Shown piece after piece: positions 9,224-19,277 of a DNA stretch of 64,000 nt. Numbering within the stretch: position 1 is the stretch's first letter; the number at the start of each line of letters is the position of its first letter. The notes beneath the pieces were generated by a model that saw only the letters and a program-made list of their open reading frames with translations, was not told the origin of the DNA and made no database searches. The position numbers and the translations under genes are program-made. The DNA is taken from contig NZ_JAKZAM010000011.1 of the NCBI RefSeq assembly GCF_022538055.1, positions 1 to 64,000 of the forward strand, in the 5' to 3' direction. This stretch comes from Cognataquiflexum nitidum (lineage in GTDB: Bacteria > Bacteroidota > Bacteroidia > Cytophagales > Cyclobacteriaceae).

Positions 9224-10948
9224 ATGGAGTATAAATGGATAATCAGAGAAAATGCAGATCCTAAAGCCGTGGAATCTCTGGGGAAAGAAATCAACCTCAA
9301 TCAGACCCTTGCAAATATGCTTGTCAATAGAGGCGTGGATACTTTTCAAAAAGCCAAAGATTTTTTCAGACCGGATCCGGACAAATTGCATGATCCTTAT
9401 CTGATGAAGGACATGGACAAAGCGGTGGAGAGGTTGGCAATGGCCATCGAAAGAGAGGAAAAAATACTTGTATACGGAGATTACGACGTAGATGGCACTA
9501 CCTCTGTGGCCATGTTTTATGGATTTTTGAAGCAATTTTATTTCCATGTCAGTTTTTATATACCCGATAGGTACAAAGAGGGATACGGTATTTCCGAGAA
9601 AGGTGTACGGTTTGCAGCTGAGAACAATTTCAGTTTGGTCGTTTCCTTGGATTGCGGGATCAAAGCCATAGAAAAGGTAGCTTTGGCCAAAGAGCTTGGA
9701 GTCGATTTTATCATTTGTGACCACCATACACCTGGAGATATTCTGCCACCTGCGGTGGCTATTTTGGATCCGAAGAGAAATGACTGCGAATACCCTTACA
9801 AGGAATTGAGTGGATGTGGGGTAGGATTTAAATTGATACAGGCATTTTCTGCTTACAGAAAAGACGATCCGGCAAAGGTGATGGCATATCTTGACCTTCT
9901 AGCCGTAAGCATCGCCGCCGATATAGTGCCAATTACAGGAGAGAACCGAATTCTGACCTTTTATGGTATCGAGAGGATCAACAACAATCCAAGACCTGGC
10001 CTTAAGGCCCTTATCCTGAGGAGCAAAATAGAAAAGGAAATAGAAATTTCAGATATTGTATTCAAAATCGGTCCGAGAATCAATGCCTCCGGGAGGTTGG
10101 AACATGCCAAAGCATCTGTAGAGCTTTTGATCTCTGATGATCTTGAGGACGCCCTTGCGAGAGCTGAGATCGTGGATACGGTCAATGCAGCCCGCAAAAA
10201 CTTTGATGAAAACATCACCAAGGAGGCACTTAGCATGATTCAGGGGATGGAGGAAATCAGTCACAGGAAGACCACGGTGCTATTCAAAGAAGATTGGCAC
10301 AAAGGTGTAATCGGAATTGTTGCATCAAGGTGTATAGAGAAATATTACCGTCCTACCATTATCCTCACAGAGTCCAACAATAAAGCCACAGGAAGTGCGC
10401 GATCGGTTTTTGACTTTGATATCTATGAAGCCATCAGCGAATGCAGCGACCTCTTGGAGCAGTTTGGGGGGCACAAGTACGCTGCGGGACTGACCCTTTC
10501 AGTTGCCAATGTTCCGGCGTTTCAGGATAAATTTGAAGCTGTAGTCAGTGCAAGGATTGATGAAATACATATGAAACCTGTCCTTGAGGTGGATGATGAG
10601 ATCCTGTTGGATCAGATCAATTATAGGTTTTTCAATATTTTGAAACAGATGGCACCATTTGGACCGGGCAATCCTGAACCGATATTTTGTGTAAACCAAG
10701 TATATGCCGAAGATGTGCGTGTATTGAAAGACAAACATTTGAGGTTCAATGTGGTGCAGGACGGACAGGAAACCAAACCGGTTTGTATTGCTTTTGGAAT
10801 GGCTGACAAAACCATTTATCCGGATGAAATTATTTACAAGATGCTGAACCGAAAAATGCGTTTTGATTTGGCTTTTGAAATCCGGGAGAATACTTTTAGG
10901 AACAACAGTAGCTTGCAACTGTACGTGAAAGACATAAAATTTGATTGA
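9224..10948 (+). CDS. recJ: Single-stranded-DNA-specific exonuclease RecJ
   Basis: 574 aa, normal RecJ length. DHH-family motifs are present in order: [12 protein letters not shown] (about 83-94), SLDCGIKA, the DHH motif in ICDHHTPGD (about 161), a DHHA1 domain with [10 protein letters not shown] and [14 protein letters not shown], and an OB-like C-terminal region. RecJ degrades ssDNA 5' to 3' in recombination and repair. It is the first gene of a three-gene unit in which each start overlaps the previous stop (TGATG), implying translational coupling with lptB and the GH3 gene. Confidence 0.96.
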   Translation: MEYKWIIRENADPKAVESLGKEINLNQTLANMLVNRGVDTFQKAKDFFRPDPDKLHDPYLMKDMDKAVERLAMAIEREEKILVYGDYDVDGTTSVAMFYGFLKQFYFHVSFYIPDRYKEGYGISEKGVRFAAENNFSLVVSLDCGIKAIEKVALAKELGVDFIICDHHTPGDILPPAVAILDPKRNDCEYPYKELSGCGVGFKLIQAFSAYRKDDPAKVMAYLDLLAVSIAADIVPITGENRILTFYGIERINNNPRPGLKALILRSKIEKEIEISDIVFKIGPRINASGRLEHAKASVELLISDDLEDALARAEIVDTVNAARKNFDENITKEALSMIQGMEEISHRKTTVLFKEDWHKGVIGIVASRCIEKYYRPTIILTESNNKATGSARSVFDFDIYEAISECSDLLEQFGGHKYAAGLTLSVANVPAFQDKFEAVVSARIDEIHMKPVLEVDDEILLDQINYRFFNILKQMAPFGPGNPEPIFCVNQVYAEDVRVLKDKHLRFNVVQDGQETKPVCIAFGMADKTIYPDEIIYKMLNRKMRFDLAFEIRENTFRNNSSLQLYVKDIKFD

Positions 10949-11688
10949 TGATGAAGCTGAGGGCAGACAACCTTGTTAAAATCTACAAAGGCCGGAGGGT
11001 GGTCAATAACATTTCCGTGGAGGTACATCAAGGAGAAATCGTGGGTTTGCTTGGACCAAATGGAGCGGGCAAGACCACCTCTTTTTATATGATCGTTGGC
11101 TTGATCCAACCAAATGAAGGAGAAATCTTTTTGGAAGACCAAAACATCACCAAACTACCCATGTACAAGAGGGCAAAATTGGGAATCGGCTACCTGGCAC
11201 AGGAGGCTTCCGTTTTTAGAAAACTTTCGGTGGAGGAAAACATCATGGCGGTTCTCGAAATGACCAACAAAACCAAAGCGGAAAGAAAGGAGAAAATGGA
11301 AACGCTTTTGGAGGAATTCAGTCTGACCCATGTACGAAAAAATCTGGGCATGGTACTTTCCGGAGGCGAAAGAAGGCGGACTGAGATTGCAAGGGCTCTT
11401 GCTGTGGACCCAAAATTTGTGTTGTTGGATGAGCCTTTTGCAGGCGTAGATCCGATAGCCGTGGAGGAAATCCAAGGCATCGTCGCCAAGCTTAAGACCA
11501 AAAATATCGGAATTTTGATCACGGACCATAATGTCAACGAGACCCTTTCCATCACGGACAGGGCTTACCTGATGTTTGAAGGAAAACTGCTCAAGGCTGG
11601 AACTGCTGAAGAATTGGCAGCAGATGAGCAAGTGAGAAGGGTGTATTTAGGACAACAATTTGTACTCAAAAGAAAAGTTTTTCACTGA
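10948..11688 (+). CDS. lptB: LPS export ABC transporter ATPase LptB
   Basis: 246 aa from the ATG that overlaps the recJ stop (TGATG); a second ATG follows directly. Walker [10 protein letters not shown], the LptB-type Q-loop segment [13 protein letters not shown], signature LSGGERRR and Walker [14 protein letters not shown] are all visible, with the switch His in TDHNV. LptB drives lipopolysaccharide extraction from the inner membrane together with LptF and LptG, which are not encoded in this window. Orthology is strong because the whole [10 protein letters not shown] tail is LptB-like. Confidence 0.95.
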   Translation: MMKLRADNLVKIYKGRRVVNNISVEVHQGEIVGLLGPNGAGKTTSFYMIVGLIQPNEGEIFLEDQNITKLPMYKRAKLGIGYLAQEASVFRKLSVEENIMAVLEMTNKTKAERKEKMETLLEEFSLTHVRKNLGMVLSGGERRRTEIARALAVDPKFVLLDEPFAGVDPIAVEEIQGIVAKLKTKNIGILITDHNVNETLSITDRAYLMFEGKLLKAGTAEELAADEQVRRVYLGQQFVLKRKVFH

Positions 11689-13205
11689 TGGAAGTCGTCA
11701 ACACTTTTATGACCTGGATTTTTAAGAACAGGATAGGTCAAATCGAAAATTTTAAGACAAACCCGATTGAAGTTCAGGATAAACTTTTGGTTGAACTTAT
11801 CGAAAAAGCAGAAGACACGGAATTTGGAAAAAAGCACAAATTTTCAAAAATCAATTCCTACAGGGATTTTGCAAAACAAGTTCCGATCCATAGCTACGAA
11901 CAGATAACGCCCTATATCGAGAAGACTATGAAAGGAACCCAAAACGTCCTTTGGCCTTCGGATATCGTATGGTTTTCAAAATCTTCAGGCACTACCTCGA
12001 GCAGGAGCAAGTATATTCCTGTTTCGGAAGAATCACTGGAAGACTGTCATTTCAAAGGGGGAAAGGATATGCTTTCTCTATACGTAAGCAACTACCCGGA
12101 CAGCAAGCTATTCACAGGCAAAAGCCTGAGTATCGGGGGAAGCCTTTCCAAAAATCCATTCAATGGAGAAAGTGAAAGCCAGGTTGGGGACATTTCTGCG
12201 GTCATCATGCACAATCTTCCCCTTTGGGTTCAGTTTGCCAGAACCCCGAGTCTGGATGTGGCGCTGATGGGTGAATGGGAATCCAAAATCGAGCGGATGG
12301 CAAATGAGGTGATGGATGAAAACGTAGTCAGCATCGCCGGGGTACCGACTTGGACCATCGTCCTGATCCAGAAAATCCTGGAGCTCAAAAACGCCAAAAA
12401 CATCCTTGATGTCTGGCCCAATTTGGAAGTTTTTTTTCACGGGGCAGTGGCATTTGGTCCTTACCGCAAACTATTCCGGGAGTTGATCCCGTCTTCCAAA
12501 ATGCGGTATTTGGAAATTTACAATGCCTCAGAAGGTTTTTTTGGAATTCAGGACCAAAAAGAGTCTGAAGAACTTTTGTTGATGTTGGACTATGGGATTT
12601 TTTATGAGTTTATTCCAATGGAAGAAATGTCCAAAGCATCGCCAAAGGTATTGCCACTTTCAGCGGTAGAAGTAGGTAAAAACTATGCGATGGTAATCAC
12701 TACCAATGGTGGTCTCTGGAGATATGCCATCGGTGATACGGTTAAGTTTACCAATACCTCGCCATACCGCATCAAAATCTCCGGCAGGACCAAGCACTTT
12801 ATCAATGCATTTGGTGAGGAAGTAATCGTAGAAAATGCCGATAAGGCCATTCAAGCAGCAGCAGAAGCGACCAATGCTACCATTACCAATTACACGGCTG
12901 CGCCTATATACTTTGGGGATTCAGGAAGCAAAGGTGCCCATGAGTGGATCATAGAGTTCAAGTCAATGCCGGGCAATCAGGATAAATTTACCGAGATGCT
13001 TGATTCAACCTTAAGAGAAGTCAATTCAGATTACGATGCCAAGAGGTACAAAGACCTAGCCCTGACAGCACCAAAGATCCATTTTGTCCATGAGGGTGTT
13101 TTCGAAAAATGGCTGAAATCTAAAGGCAAATTGGGTGGTCAAAACAAAGTCCCAAGGCTTTCAAATAGCAGGGAATATATTGAGGAAGTGTTGAAGTTGA
13201 TGTGA
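11688..13205 (+). CDS. GH3 auxin-responsive promoter family protein
   Basis: 505 aa, a full-length member of the GH3 family. The ATP-binding SSGTTSSRSKYIP motif occurs near residue 100, with LWRYAIGDTVKFT and KISGRTKHFINAFGEEV in the second half, as in acyl-adenylating GH3 enzymes. Plant GH3 proteins join amino acids to hormone acids; bacterial members have no settled substrate. The start overlaps the lptB stop (TGATG), so it should be made in step with LptB and RecJ. This context might hint at an envelope role, which is only inference. Function is otherwise unknown. Confidence 0.9.
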   Translation: MEVVNTFMTWIFKNRIGQIENFKTNPIEVQDKLLVELIEKAEDTEFGKKHKFSKINSYRDFAKQVPIHSYEQITPYIEKTMKGTQNVLWPSDIVWFSKSSGTTSSRSKYIPVSEESLEDCHFKGGKDMLSLYVSNYPDSKLFTGKSLSIGGSLSKNPFNGESESQVGDISAVIMHNLPLWVQFARTPSLDVALMGEWESKIERMANEVMDENVVSIAGVPTWTIVLIQKILELKNAKNILDVWPNLEVFFHGAVAFGPYRKLFRELIPSSKMRYLEIYNASEGFFGIQDQKESEELLLMLDYGIFYEFIPMEEMSKASPKVLPLSAVEVGKNYAMVITTNGGLWRYAIGDTVKFTNTSPYRIKISGRTKHFINAFGEEVIVENADKAIQAAAEATNATITNYTAAPIYFGDSGSKGAHEWIIEFKSMPGNQDKFTEMLDSTLREVNSDYDAKRYKDLALTAPKIHFVHEGVFEKWLKSKGKLGGQNKVPRLSNSREYIEEVLKLM

Positions 13206-13208
13206 TAC

Positions 13209-13232
13209 CATCTTCCTGAAGTCAGGAAGATG
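13209..13232. terminator. Hairpin between convergent GH3 and KilA-N genes
   Basis: Perfect inverted repeat CATCTTCCTGA / TCAGGAAGATG around a 2-nt centre, placed between two convergent stops. There is no clear T tract on either strand, so intrinsic termination is possible but weak. Confidence 0.5.
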
Positions 13233-13240
13233 ATCAATTC

Positions 13241-14062
13241 CTACAATTTTTTCAAACTTTTGTTTCCTACCAATGAATTCATTTGTGTGATAGCGATTTT
13301 GTTTAATTGTACCAATCTATCTGATTGTGGCAATCCCTGATGGATCAATACTGCATTGATACCTTCAAGATTGCTCAGGACCACAAGTTGCTCCAAGGAT
13401 GCAAGGTCTCTGATATTTCCAACTGTATTTGGATTGGCATCGCGCCATTGCCTAGCTGTTATCCCGAACATTGCCACATTCAACAAATCAGCCTCATTGG
13501 CATATATATGGCTAATTTGGGTTTTACTCAACTCTTTGGGGATTAAATTTTCTTTGATCGCATCTGTATGGATGTGATAGTTGACCTTTGCCAAGGTCCG
13601 CTGCAGGTTCCATTCTAATTTTAGCCTGTTGTTTTCATCGGCTTTCAACCTTTGAAATTCTGTAATCAAATACAGCTTAAACTCTGCACTAATCCAAGAT
13701 GCAAATTCAAAAGCTATATCCCGGTGAGCAAATGTCCCCCCATACCTACCTGATTTAGAAATAATTCCAACAGCATTAGTGGATTCGATCCATTTCTGAG
13801 GTGTTAGAGAAAAACCGTTTGCCCCGGATTCATTTTTAAACGCATCGAATTCGATGCGTTTAAAATTAGGATTGTTTAACTGTTCCCACAATCCGCAAAA
13901 CTCAATTGCACTTCTTGTTCGCAACCAGTTTTGAATAATGTAATTTGTTCTCTCAGCATCTCTATATCTAGCCATGTCAGTTAAAGAGATATAATCTGAA
14001 TCATTTTGGGAAACCAAAACGATATCTAGCTTTTCAACCTTGAGTATTCTGTTTTTTGCCAT
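13241..14062 (-). CDS. KilA-N domain protein
   Basis: 273 aa. The N-terminal part (about 15-130) is a KilA-N domain: DYISLTDMARYRDAERTN, IIQNWLRTRSAIEFCGLWE, then GGTFAHRDIAFEFASWISA and EFKLYLITEFQRLK. The C-terminal half (RTLAKVNYHIHTDAIKEN...) is an all-helical extension seen in bacterial members. KilA-N proteins are DNA-binding domains first known from phage and large DNA viruses, also found on mobile islands. No integrase, phage or restriction gene is beside it; it sits alone between core genes on the minus strand. Role unknown. Confidence 0.88.
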   Translation of the reverse strand: MAKNRILKVEKLDIVLVSQNDSDYISLTDMARYRDAERTNYIIQNWLRTRSAIEFCGLWEQLNNPNFKRIEFDAFKNESGANGFSLTPQKWIESTNAVGIISKSGRYGGTFAHRDIAFEFASWISAEFKLYLITEFQRLKADENNRLKLEWNLQRTLAKVNYHIHTDAIKENLIPKELSKTQISHIYANEADLLNVAMFGITARQWRDANPNTVGNIRDLASLEQLVVLSNLEGINAVLIHQGLPQSDRLVQLNKIAITQMNSLVGNKSLKKL

Positions 14063-14205
14063 ATCAAATAAGATTTATTTCGGGTGATCAAATCAAGCTA
14101 TTTTGAAATTCTACAATTAGACTCAGCTTAAATAAAAATAACAACTTAGTCCTTTATTTCCTAAAGGAACTCAGTTTTCAAAAATTCAAAACAAAAATCG
14201 ATTTC

Positions 14206-14901
14206 TCAACTCCCAAACCCTATCGGAGCAAGGTTATTCATCTGTCGCAAAATCCAGGATTGCCTGCCACGGATATAGCCGGTTGGTTTTGCGGGTGACC
14301 AACGGATGGGATTGGGCAATACAGCCGCAATCATAGCCGCCTGCTGACGGGTGAGTTTGGATGCCGGACGGTTATAAAAAGTCTGTGAGGCCGCTTCTAT
14401 GCCATAAATCCCCGGACCCATTTCGATCACATTGAGATATACTTCCATAATCCGCTCTTTGGTCCAGATAGTTTCTATCAAAAATGTAAAATAAGCTTCC
14501 AATCCTTTTCTTATGAGGTTTCTTGATGGCCACAGGAAGACGTTTTTGGCAGTCTGTTGACTGATGGTGCTGGCACCTTTGATTCGCTTTCCTTTTTTAT
14601 TTTTCTCCCATGCTTCTTCCATTGCCTTCCAGTCAAAGCCATTGTGTTCCAAAAATTTTTGGTCTTCAGCAGCATAGACCGCTTGGGGCATGTGTTTGGA
14701 AATATTGTCAATAGATACCCAATCTTTGTATAACCTGACATCCTTCTTTTCGTCCCAAGCCTGTTCCCAAAGTCGGATTACCATCAATGGTGTCACCGGC
14801 ACTGGGATAAACCTATAAATAAGGGTTAGGCCTATAGAAATGATGAAAAACCAAAGGGCGATTTTAAAAATGAATCGGAAGATTTTCTGGATGAATTTCA
14901 T
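14206..14901 (-). CDS. mtgA: Monofunctional peptidoglycan glycosyltransferase MtgA
   Basis: 231 aa with one N-terminal membrane anchor (about 8-32). Glycosyltransferase family 51 motifs are present: AAEDQKFLEHNGFDW with the catalytic Glu, GASTISQQTAKNVFLW, KERIMEVYLNVIEMG and the RPASKLTRQQAAMIAA segment. There is no transpeptidase domain, so it polymerises glycan strands only. The gene starts 5 bp after the methyltransferase stop and is therefore probably its operon partner. Confidence 0.95.
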   Translation of the reverse strand: MKFIQKIFRFIFKIALWFFIISIGLTLIYRFIPVPVTPLMVIRLWEQAWDEKKDVRLYKDWVSIDNISKHMPQAVYAAEDQKFLEHNGFDWKAMEEAWEKNKKGKRIKGASTISQQTAKNVFLWPSRNLIRKGLEAYFTFLIETIWTKERIMEVYLNVIEMGPGIYGIEAASQTFYNRPASKLTRQQAAMIAAVLPNPIRWSPAKPTGYIRGRQSWILRQMNNLAPIGFGS

Positions 14902-14906
14902 GTGGT

Positions 14907-15725
14907 TTATACAAAAGCGGTGGCTTGGATAAATCTATAATAAAAAACTGAATTTGGCATATTCTGAAGTTCTTCCATGGCGGAAAGCATTTCTTCTATT
15001 TGCTTCTCAGTGATCAATCCCTCTGATAACAAGGCGGGAGCACCACTGTTTATCAGGTTTTTCCAATAAGAAAAAACCGTACTTTTTTCATCGGGATGAC
15101 GGCTGTCAAGGTGAAATCCCCCACTCCTGAGGCTGATGTCACGGTATCCTGATTCGGACAATAGATCACCAAGTTTTGCCCCGACCTGTGGATCGCCTCC
15201 AATGTGGACTTGGTATTCGTTGTATATTTTCCAATAATCCATAATGGCGGGCATTATCGGATAGGTGTAGAAAGTTGCGTTGAAAACCTCTGTAATAGAA
15301 ACCATTGCTCCGGGCTTCAGAAATGGTTTCATACTGATGAGCACTTCGATAGGATTGGGAATGTGCTCCAAAACCCAACAGATAAAAGCCCCATCGTATT
15401 GTCTGTTGAGTTTTAGGTTTTTGGCATCCTGATGGATGAATCTCACTTGATCTTCCCCAAAACCTGCCTTGGCCATGTTTTCCTTGGCTTTGGCTATCTG
15501 ACGGGATTCATATTCCACACCGGTGATAGAAAGATGGGGAAATCTCTTCAGGAGGATTTCGGTCTGTGCACCCACGCCGCTGCCGATTTCGAGCAGTTCC
15601 TTTGCCTCCGAAAAATCAATAAAATCATAAATGGGTCTTTCGATCACCAAGGCCTGTTCCCTAAGCCTTTCCTGCTCTTCTTCCTGATAGCCGTGGATGT
15701 ATTTGGGAGTGGAAGTTCCGCTCAT
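14907..15725 (-). CDS. Class I SAM-dependent methyltransferase
   Basis: 272 aa from the ATG (MSGTSTPKYIHGYQ); the longer frame would need TTG. The SAM-binding motif LLEIGSGVGAQTEILL (about residue 53) and acidic loop ITGVEYESRQIAKA are clear, followed by GAFICWVLEHIPNP. The C-terminal 100 residues form a helical cap. The family is broad; the N-terminal YIHGYQEEEQERL signature is common in Bacteroidota methyltransferases of unknown substrate. Upstream partner of mtgA with a 5-bp gap. Confidence 0.85.
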   Translation of the reverse strand: MSGTSTPKYIHGYQEEEQERLREQALVIERPIYDFIDFSEAKELLEIGSGVGAQTEILLKRFPHLSITGVEYESRQIAKAKENMAKAGFGEDQVRFIHQDAKNLKLNRQYDGAFICWVLEHIPNPIEVLISMKPFLKPGAMVSITEVFNATFYTYPIMPAIMDYWKIYNEYQVHIGGDPQVGAKLGDLLSESGYRDISLRSGGFHLDSRHPDEKSTVFSYWKNLINSGAPALLSEGLITEKQIEEMLSAMEELQNMPNSVFYYRFIQATAFV

Positions 15726-15913
15726 TTTCTGTGGATTATTTCGCAAAGAAAGAAGAATTATTGCGCATTTTAAAACACCTCACTGGTCATATAGATTTGT
15801 TTTTAAACTTAGACTATAAGGTTTTTTGGATTCCTTTATTGCTGTTTTCTATATTCGGTTTCCATCACCTGATAAATTTTTTTACCTTTAAATTTTAAAT
15901 AACATCATTATTC

Positions 15914-16381
15914 ATGGGTAAAATCACGATTGGGAGCTTTGAGGATTTCGAAAAGTATATAGGTCAGGAACTTGGTGTCTCTGACTATCATCAAATTACC
16001 CAAGAACAGATCAATCAGTTTGCAGTAGCCACAATCGACCACCAGTGGATCCATACCGATCCCGAACGTGCAAAAAAAGAAGGTGCTTTTGGGGATACCA
16101 TTGCACACGGCTACCTTACTCTATCCTTGGTGCCTTACCTTTGGGATCAGGTCATCCATGTCAATAACCTCAAAATGATGGTCAATTATGGGATCGAAAG
16201 CTTGAGATTTGCCCAGGCTGTATTGGTCAACAATGAAGTCAGACTCAATGCCAACCTGAAAAATGTGGTCAACCTCCGTGGTACTGTCAAAGCAGAAGTC
16301 AATGTGAAGTTGGAAATCAAAGACCAAAAGAAACCTGCTTTCACAGGTGTCTTGGTGTTTTTATACCATTTCCAATCCTAA
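15914..16381 (+). CDS. MaoC-like hot-dog dehydratase
   Basis: 155 aa, single hot-dog domain. The hydratase motif is visible: Asp and His in TIDHQWIHTDPERA, then FGDTIAHGYLTLSLVPYLW. Such proteins hydrate enoyl-CoA or related thioesters ((R)-specific enoyl-CoA hydratase, NodN-like). About 190 bp separate its start from the divergent methyltransferase. No fatty-acid gene is adjacent, so the physiological substrate is open. Confidence 0.9.
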   Translation: MGKITIGSFEDFEKYIGQELGVSDYHQITQEQINQFAVATIDHQWIHTDPERAKKEGAFGDTIAHGYLTLSLVPYLWDQVIHVNNLKMMVNYGIESLRFAQAVLVNNEVRLNANLKNVVNLRGTVKAEVNVKLEIKDQKKPAFTGVLVFLYHFQS

Positions 16382-16582
16382 GTTTTTTGGGTTGATTAGT
16401 TATCTTACCTGTATTTACACAATGGTGCATGTAAATTAGATCACTATTTTAATTCTTGGTTGCTGACTGAAATGCCCGATACATCCCTGCCCGACGACAG
16501 GCGGGGGACTTCCGACTTCGGTCTTCCGTCCTACTGAAGAAAATTATTGAAATCCCGGCAAAGAAGCCCATATCCATTTAAA

Positions 16583-17308
16583 TTAACTTCCCAACAAGTC
16601 ATTGATGACCACCGATGCTGTGACGCAACCAAAAGTTGCAGGCAAAAAAGACATCGTCCCGTATGCTGATTTTTTGAAATTGCTGCCATCAGTCATCATC
16701 AGGCTTTCTTTGATATAGAGTTCAGTGGAAAATACTGCTTTAAAACCTTTGTGGATTTGCTTGGCTTTTAATCTTTTCCTTACCATTTGGGCAAGTTTGC
16801 AGCTGTGGGTCTCGGAGATGTCCGCGATTTTTACTTGGGTAGGATCTATTTTGCCTCCTGCACCCATCGAACTTACCAAAGGGAACCCTCTTTTCATCGC
16901 GCCTTCTATCAGGTGAAGTTTTGGCAACAGGCTATCGATACAATCCACGACAAAGTCAAATTCATTTTCCTCCAAAAGTTGGGTCATCCTTGCAGGTCTC
17001 AGAAACTCCCTGACGACATGTACTTTCAGGTTGGGGTTGATGTTGAGCAATCTTTCTTCCATCCATTCTGCTTTGGATTGGCCGATGTTTTTTTGGGTTG
17101 CGGGAAGCTGTCGGTTGCAGTTGCTGATGTCCACCACATCGCCATCGATGATGGTCATCTCACCGATACCACCGCGGCAGATCAGTTCTGCGGCAAAGGA
17201 ACCGACTCCCCCAAGTCCCACGATCAACACGTGTTTTTTGGACAATTTTTCCAGACCTTCTCTTCCTGTAATCAGTTCGGTCCTCGACAGCCAAGCAAAT
17301 TCATTCAT
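16583..17308 (-). CDS. tcdA: tRNA threonylcarbamoyladenosine dehydratase TcdA
   Basis: 241 aa. E1-like/ThiF fold: HVLIVGLGGVGSFAAELICR nucleotide-binding loop, DGDVVDISNCNRQLPA, and the family-specific segments DCIDSLLPKLHLIEGA and THSCKLAQMVRKRLK. TcdA converts t6A37 of tRNA to its cyclic form with ATP. The start overlaps the TatD stop by 4 nt (ATGA), so it is the last gene of a three-gene operon. Confidence 0.94.
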   Translation of the reverse strand: MNEFAWLSRTELITGREGLEKLSKKHVLIVGLGGVGSFAAELICRGGIGEMTIIDGDVVDISNCNRQLPATQKNIGQSKAEWMEERLLNINPNLKVHVVREFLRPARMTQLLEENEFDFVVDCIDSLLPKLHLIEGAMKRGFPLVSSMGAGGKIDPTQVKIADISETHSCKLAQMVRKRLKAKQIHKGFKAVFSTELYIKESLMMTDGSNFKKSAYGTMSFLPATFGCVTASVVINDLLGS

Positions 17309-17979
17309 GTCATTTTCCTATTTGAAATCCGGTTCCAATTTTCTCTCACTTGATGGACAAGCTGCCCGACAGGGATGCCCAAAAGTAAAGAAGCTTGTTG
17401 ATATATTGCTGAAATCGAAATTTCCGAATTGTCAGTTTCAAAGAAAATCCTATCCAAAGGACATTTCAACAACCATTGTTGGGCATTGGAATCTTGTTTT
17501 AAAAGAGCTTTGCCAAAGGAAAAATAAAGCCGAAAGGAAATCAGATTTTCAGCGATTTTGGGTTTTTGATTGTATCCATGCCAAATGATAGCAGGCGGAT
17601 TGGGATTGTTTTTTAAGAATTCCTGAAGCAAATGGCTCCCTTTGACACAATGCAGGATGATTGGTAATCCAAGCTTTATGGCCAAATCTGCCTGGGCCAC
17701 AAATGCCTTCATCTGTAGTTTTGGTTCGGGTCCCTTGATCAGGTCAAAGCCACATTCACCGATTGCCAGCAACCGAGGATTTGAGGATGAAGCGACTATT
17801 TTTTCCAATTCCTTATCCCAATTCTCGTTCAGATACCAAGGATGAATTCCCCATGAAAAACACTGATCCGGAATGCCTTCATCAGGAAGGACATTGAAAA
17901 TGCTGAAGACATTACCTTTTTGATGGGTATGGAAATCGGGAAAGTGAACCAAATCGGATTGGAAATTTTGGCTAATCAT
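17305..17979 (-). CDS. TatD-family metal-dependent hydrolase
   Basis: 224 aa from the ATG (MISQNFQSD) that overlaps the upstream amidohydrolase stop by 8 nt (ATGATTAG). Metal-binding and active-site motifs: FPDFHTHQKG, the GECGFDL Glu, PIILHCVKG, IWHGYNQ and the late Asp in FFETDNSE. It is shorter than canonical TatD (about 260 aa) and several spacer loops are compact, a form common in Bacteroidota. Likely a DNase or phosphodiesterase-like enzyme of the amidohydrolase superfamily; substrate not known. Confidence 0.85.
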   Translation of the reverse strand: MISQNFQSDLVHFPDFHTHQKGNVFSIFNVLPDEGIPDQCFSWGIHPWYLNENWDKELEKIVASSSNPRLLAIGECGFDLIKGPEPKLQMKAFVAQADLAIKLGLPIILHCVKGSHLLQEFLKNNPNPPAIIWHGYNQKPKIAENLISFRLYFSFGKALLKQDSNAQQWLLKCPLDRIFFETDNSEISISAIYQQASLLLGIPVGQLVHQVRENWNRISNRKMT

Positions 17980-19108
17980 GGAGTGTCCCGGCAATTTCTG
18001 CAAACATGCTGACTCCGGTTTTTATCAGTTCATCGGGAAAATCAAAATTGGATTCATGAAGTTGTGGGTGATCTACTCCTGACCCAAGGCCAAACAACAA
18101 GGTTTTGGTATGGGAGGAAAACAGGCCAAAATCTTCCGACCACCTGAACGGTTTTTCGACATGGCGGATATCCAAGTTCAATTTTTTGGCAGCATCCAAA
18201 CCAATTTGCCATGCTTCGGGATTATTGTGTGTTGCCGCGAAACTTTCTACATAATCAAAAGAAACTACCAACCCATATTCGTCGGCAATTTGTGTAGCCA
18301 ATTGTTCGGCATAAGAAACCAAGAGGTCTCGGGTTTCATTTTCAAATGCCCTTAAGGTCGCCCTGACCACGGCGGTACCAGGAGTGGTCCCAAAGGCAAT
18401 ACTTCCCAACTCCGCATGTATGACGGTGACAAGGGAAAATTTTTCGATTCCTTGGGGAAGTTTTTCCAATGCCACAATGGTTTTGGCCATGGCCTTGGCT
18501 GGGCTATTTCCTGCTTCGGGATGTGCAGAATGCGAGTTTCTACCTTTGAAATGAATACTCATCCCCACGGATGCCGCGGCAAAAGGGCCTTGTTTTATCA
18601 AAATTTGATGAAGAGGATATCCGGGAAGATTATGAAGGGCAAAAGCAAAATCAGGTTGGATTTCAGCGAATTTGGGGTCTTTGATCACTGCTTCTGCCCC
18701 TTCGCCTGTTTCTTCGGCAGGTTGGAAAAGTAAGACAATCCGTCCTCTTTGGGGCCTATTGGAAGCAAAGTAAGTACCCAAGCCACTGACAATAGCCATG
18801 TGTCCATCATGCCCACAGACATGAGAGGTGTTTGGAACTGTACTGAGATGGGAAATGCTGTTTTCCTCTTTGATCGGTAACCCATCCAATTCACAGCGGA
18901 ACAAAGTGGTCGGCCCTGAATCTTTTCCCTGAAAAACAAAAGCCAAACCTGTTTCTCCAAGTGCTGTGATGGTTTTGTCAGGATGCAATCCGGAGAAAAA
19001 GTCTTGGACTCTTTTTGCCGTTTCTTTTTCCTGACCGGAAAGTTCTGGAAATTGGTGAAGGGTTTTTCTGTATTCGGTGAGTTTTTGGATTGTGGGATTG
19101 TCGAGCAT
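17972..19108 (-). CDS. M20-family amidohydrolase (N-acyl amino acid hydrolase type)
   Basis: 378 aa from the ATG giving MLDNPTIQKL; a longer frame would need TTG. M20D motifs are visible: LHQFPELSGQE, ELDGLPIKEE, the metal site TSHVCGHDGHMA, and QPAEETGEGAEA with the catalytic Glu. The inserted dimerisation domain begins near GMSIHFKGRNSHSAHP. Family members remove acyl groups from amino acids or conjugates (hippurate, N-acetyl-diaminopimelate, IAA-amino acids). First gene of the operon with tatD-like and tcdA. Confidence 0.92.
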   Translation of the reverse strand: MLDNPTIQKLTEYRKTLHQFPELSGQEKETAKRVQDFFSGLHPDKTITALGETGLAFVFQGKDSGPTTLFRCELDGLPIKEENSISHLSTVPNTSHVCGHDGHMAIVSGLGTYFASNRPQRGRIVLLFQPAEETGEGAEAVIKDPKFAEIQPDFAFALHNLPGYPLHQILIKQGPFAAASVGMSIHFKGRNSHSAHPEAGNSPAKAMAKTIVALEKLPQGIEKFSLVTVIHAELGSIAFGTTPGTAVVRATLRAFENETRDLLVSYAEQLATQIADEYGLVVSFDYVESFAATHNNPEAWQIGLDAAKKLNLDIRHVEKPFRWSEDFGLFSSHTKTLLFGLGSGVDHPQLHESNFDFPDELIKTGVSMFAEIAGTLHD

Positions 19109-19277
19109 TTTGTGGGATATTTTCAGAAATTTAAAGTTTTGAAAACCCAATGGCAACAAATTTTACGTGGGATTCAATTTTGTAGGAATAAAAATTATAG
19201 CAAAGGCTTCCATGCACTTACAAAAAATAAAGAACTTTTTTATATTGGATGCTGTAACCACTTAAATCCATTTGAAA

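Noticed and set aside
10945..10947. TTG start for lptB
   Set aside because: ATG codons follow immediately at 10948 and 10951, and the first makes the TGATG overlap that recurs at the next junction.
16480..16545. GC-rich stretch with CCCTGCCCGACGACAGGCGG and CCGACTTCGG hairpins between the MaoC and tcdA genes
   Set aside because: The inverted repeats are short and imperfect, there is no T run, and I saw no second copy in the window; not strong enough to call a terminator or repeat family.
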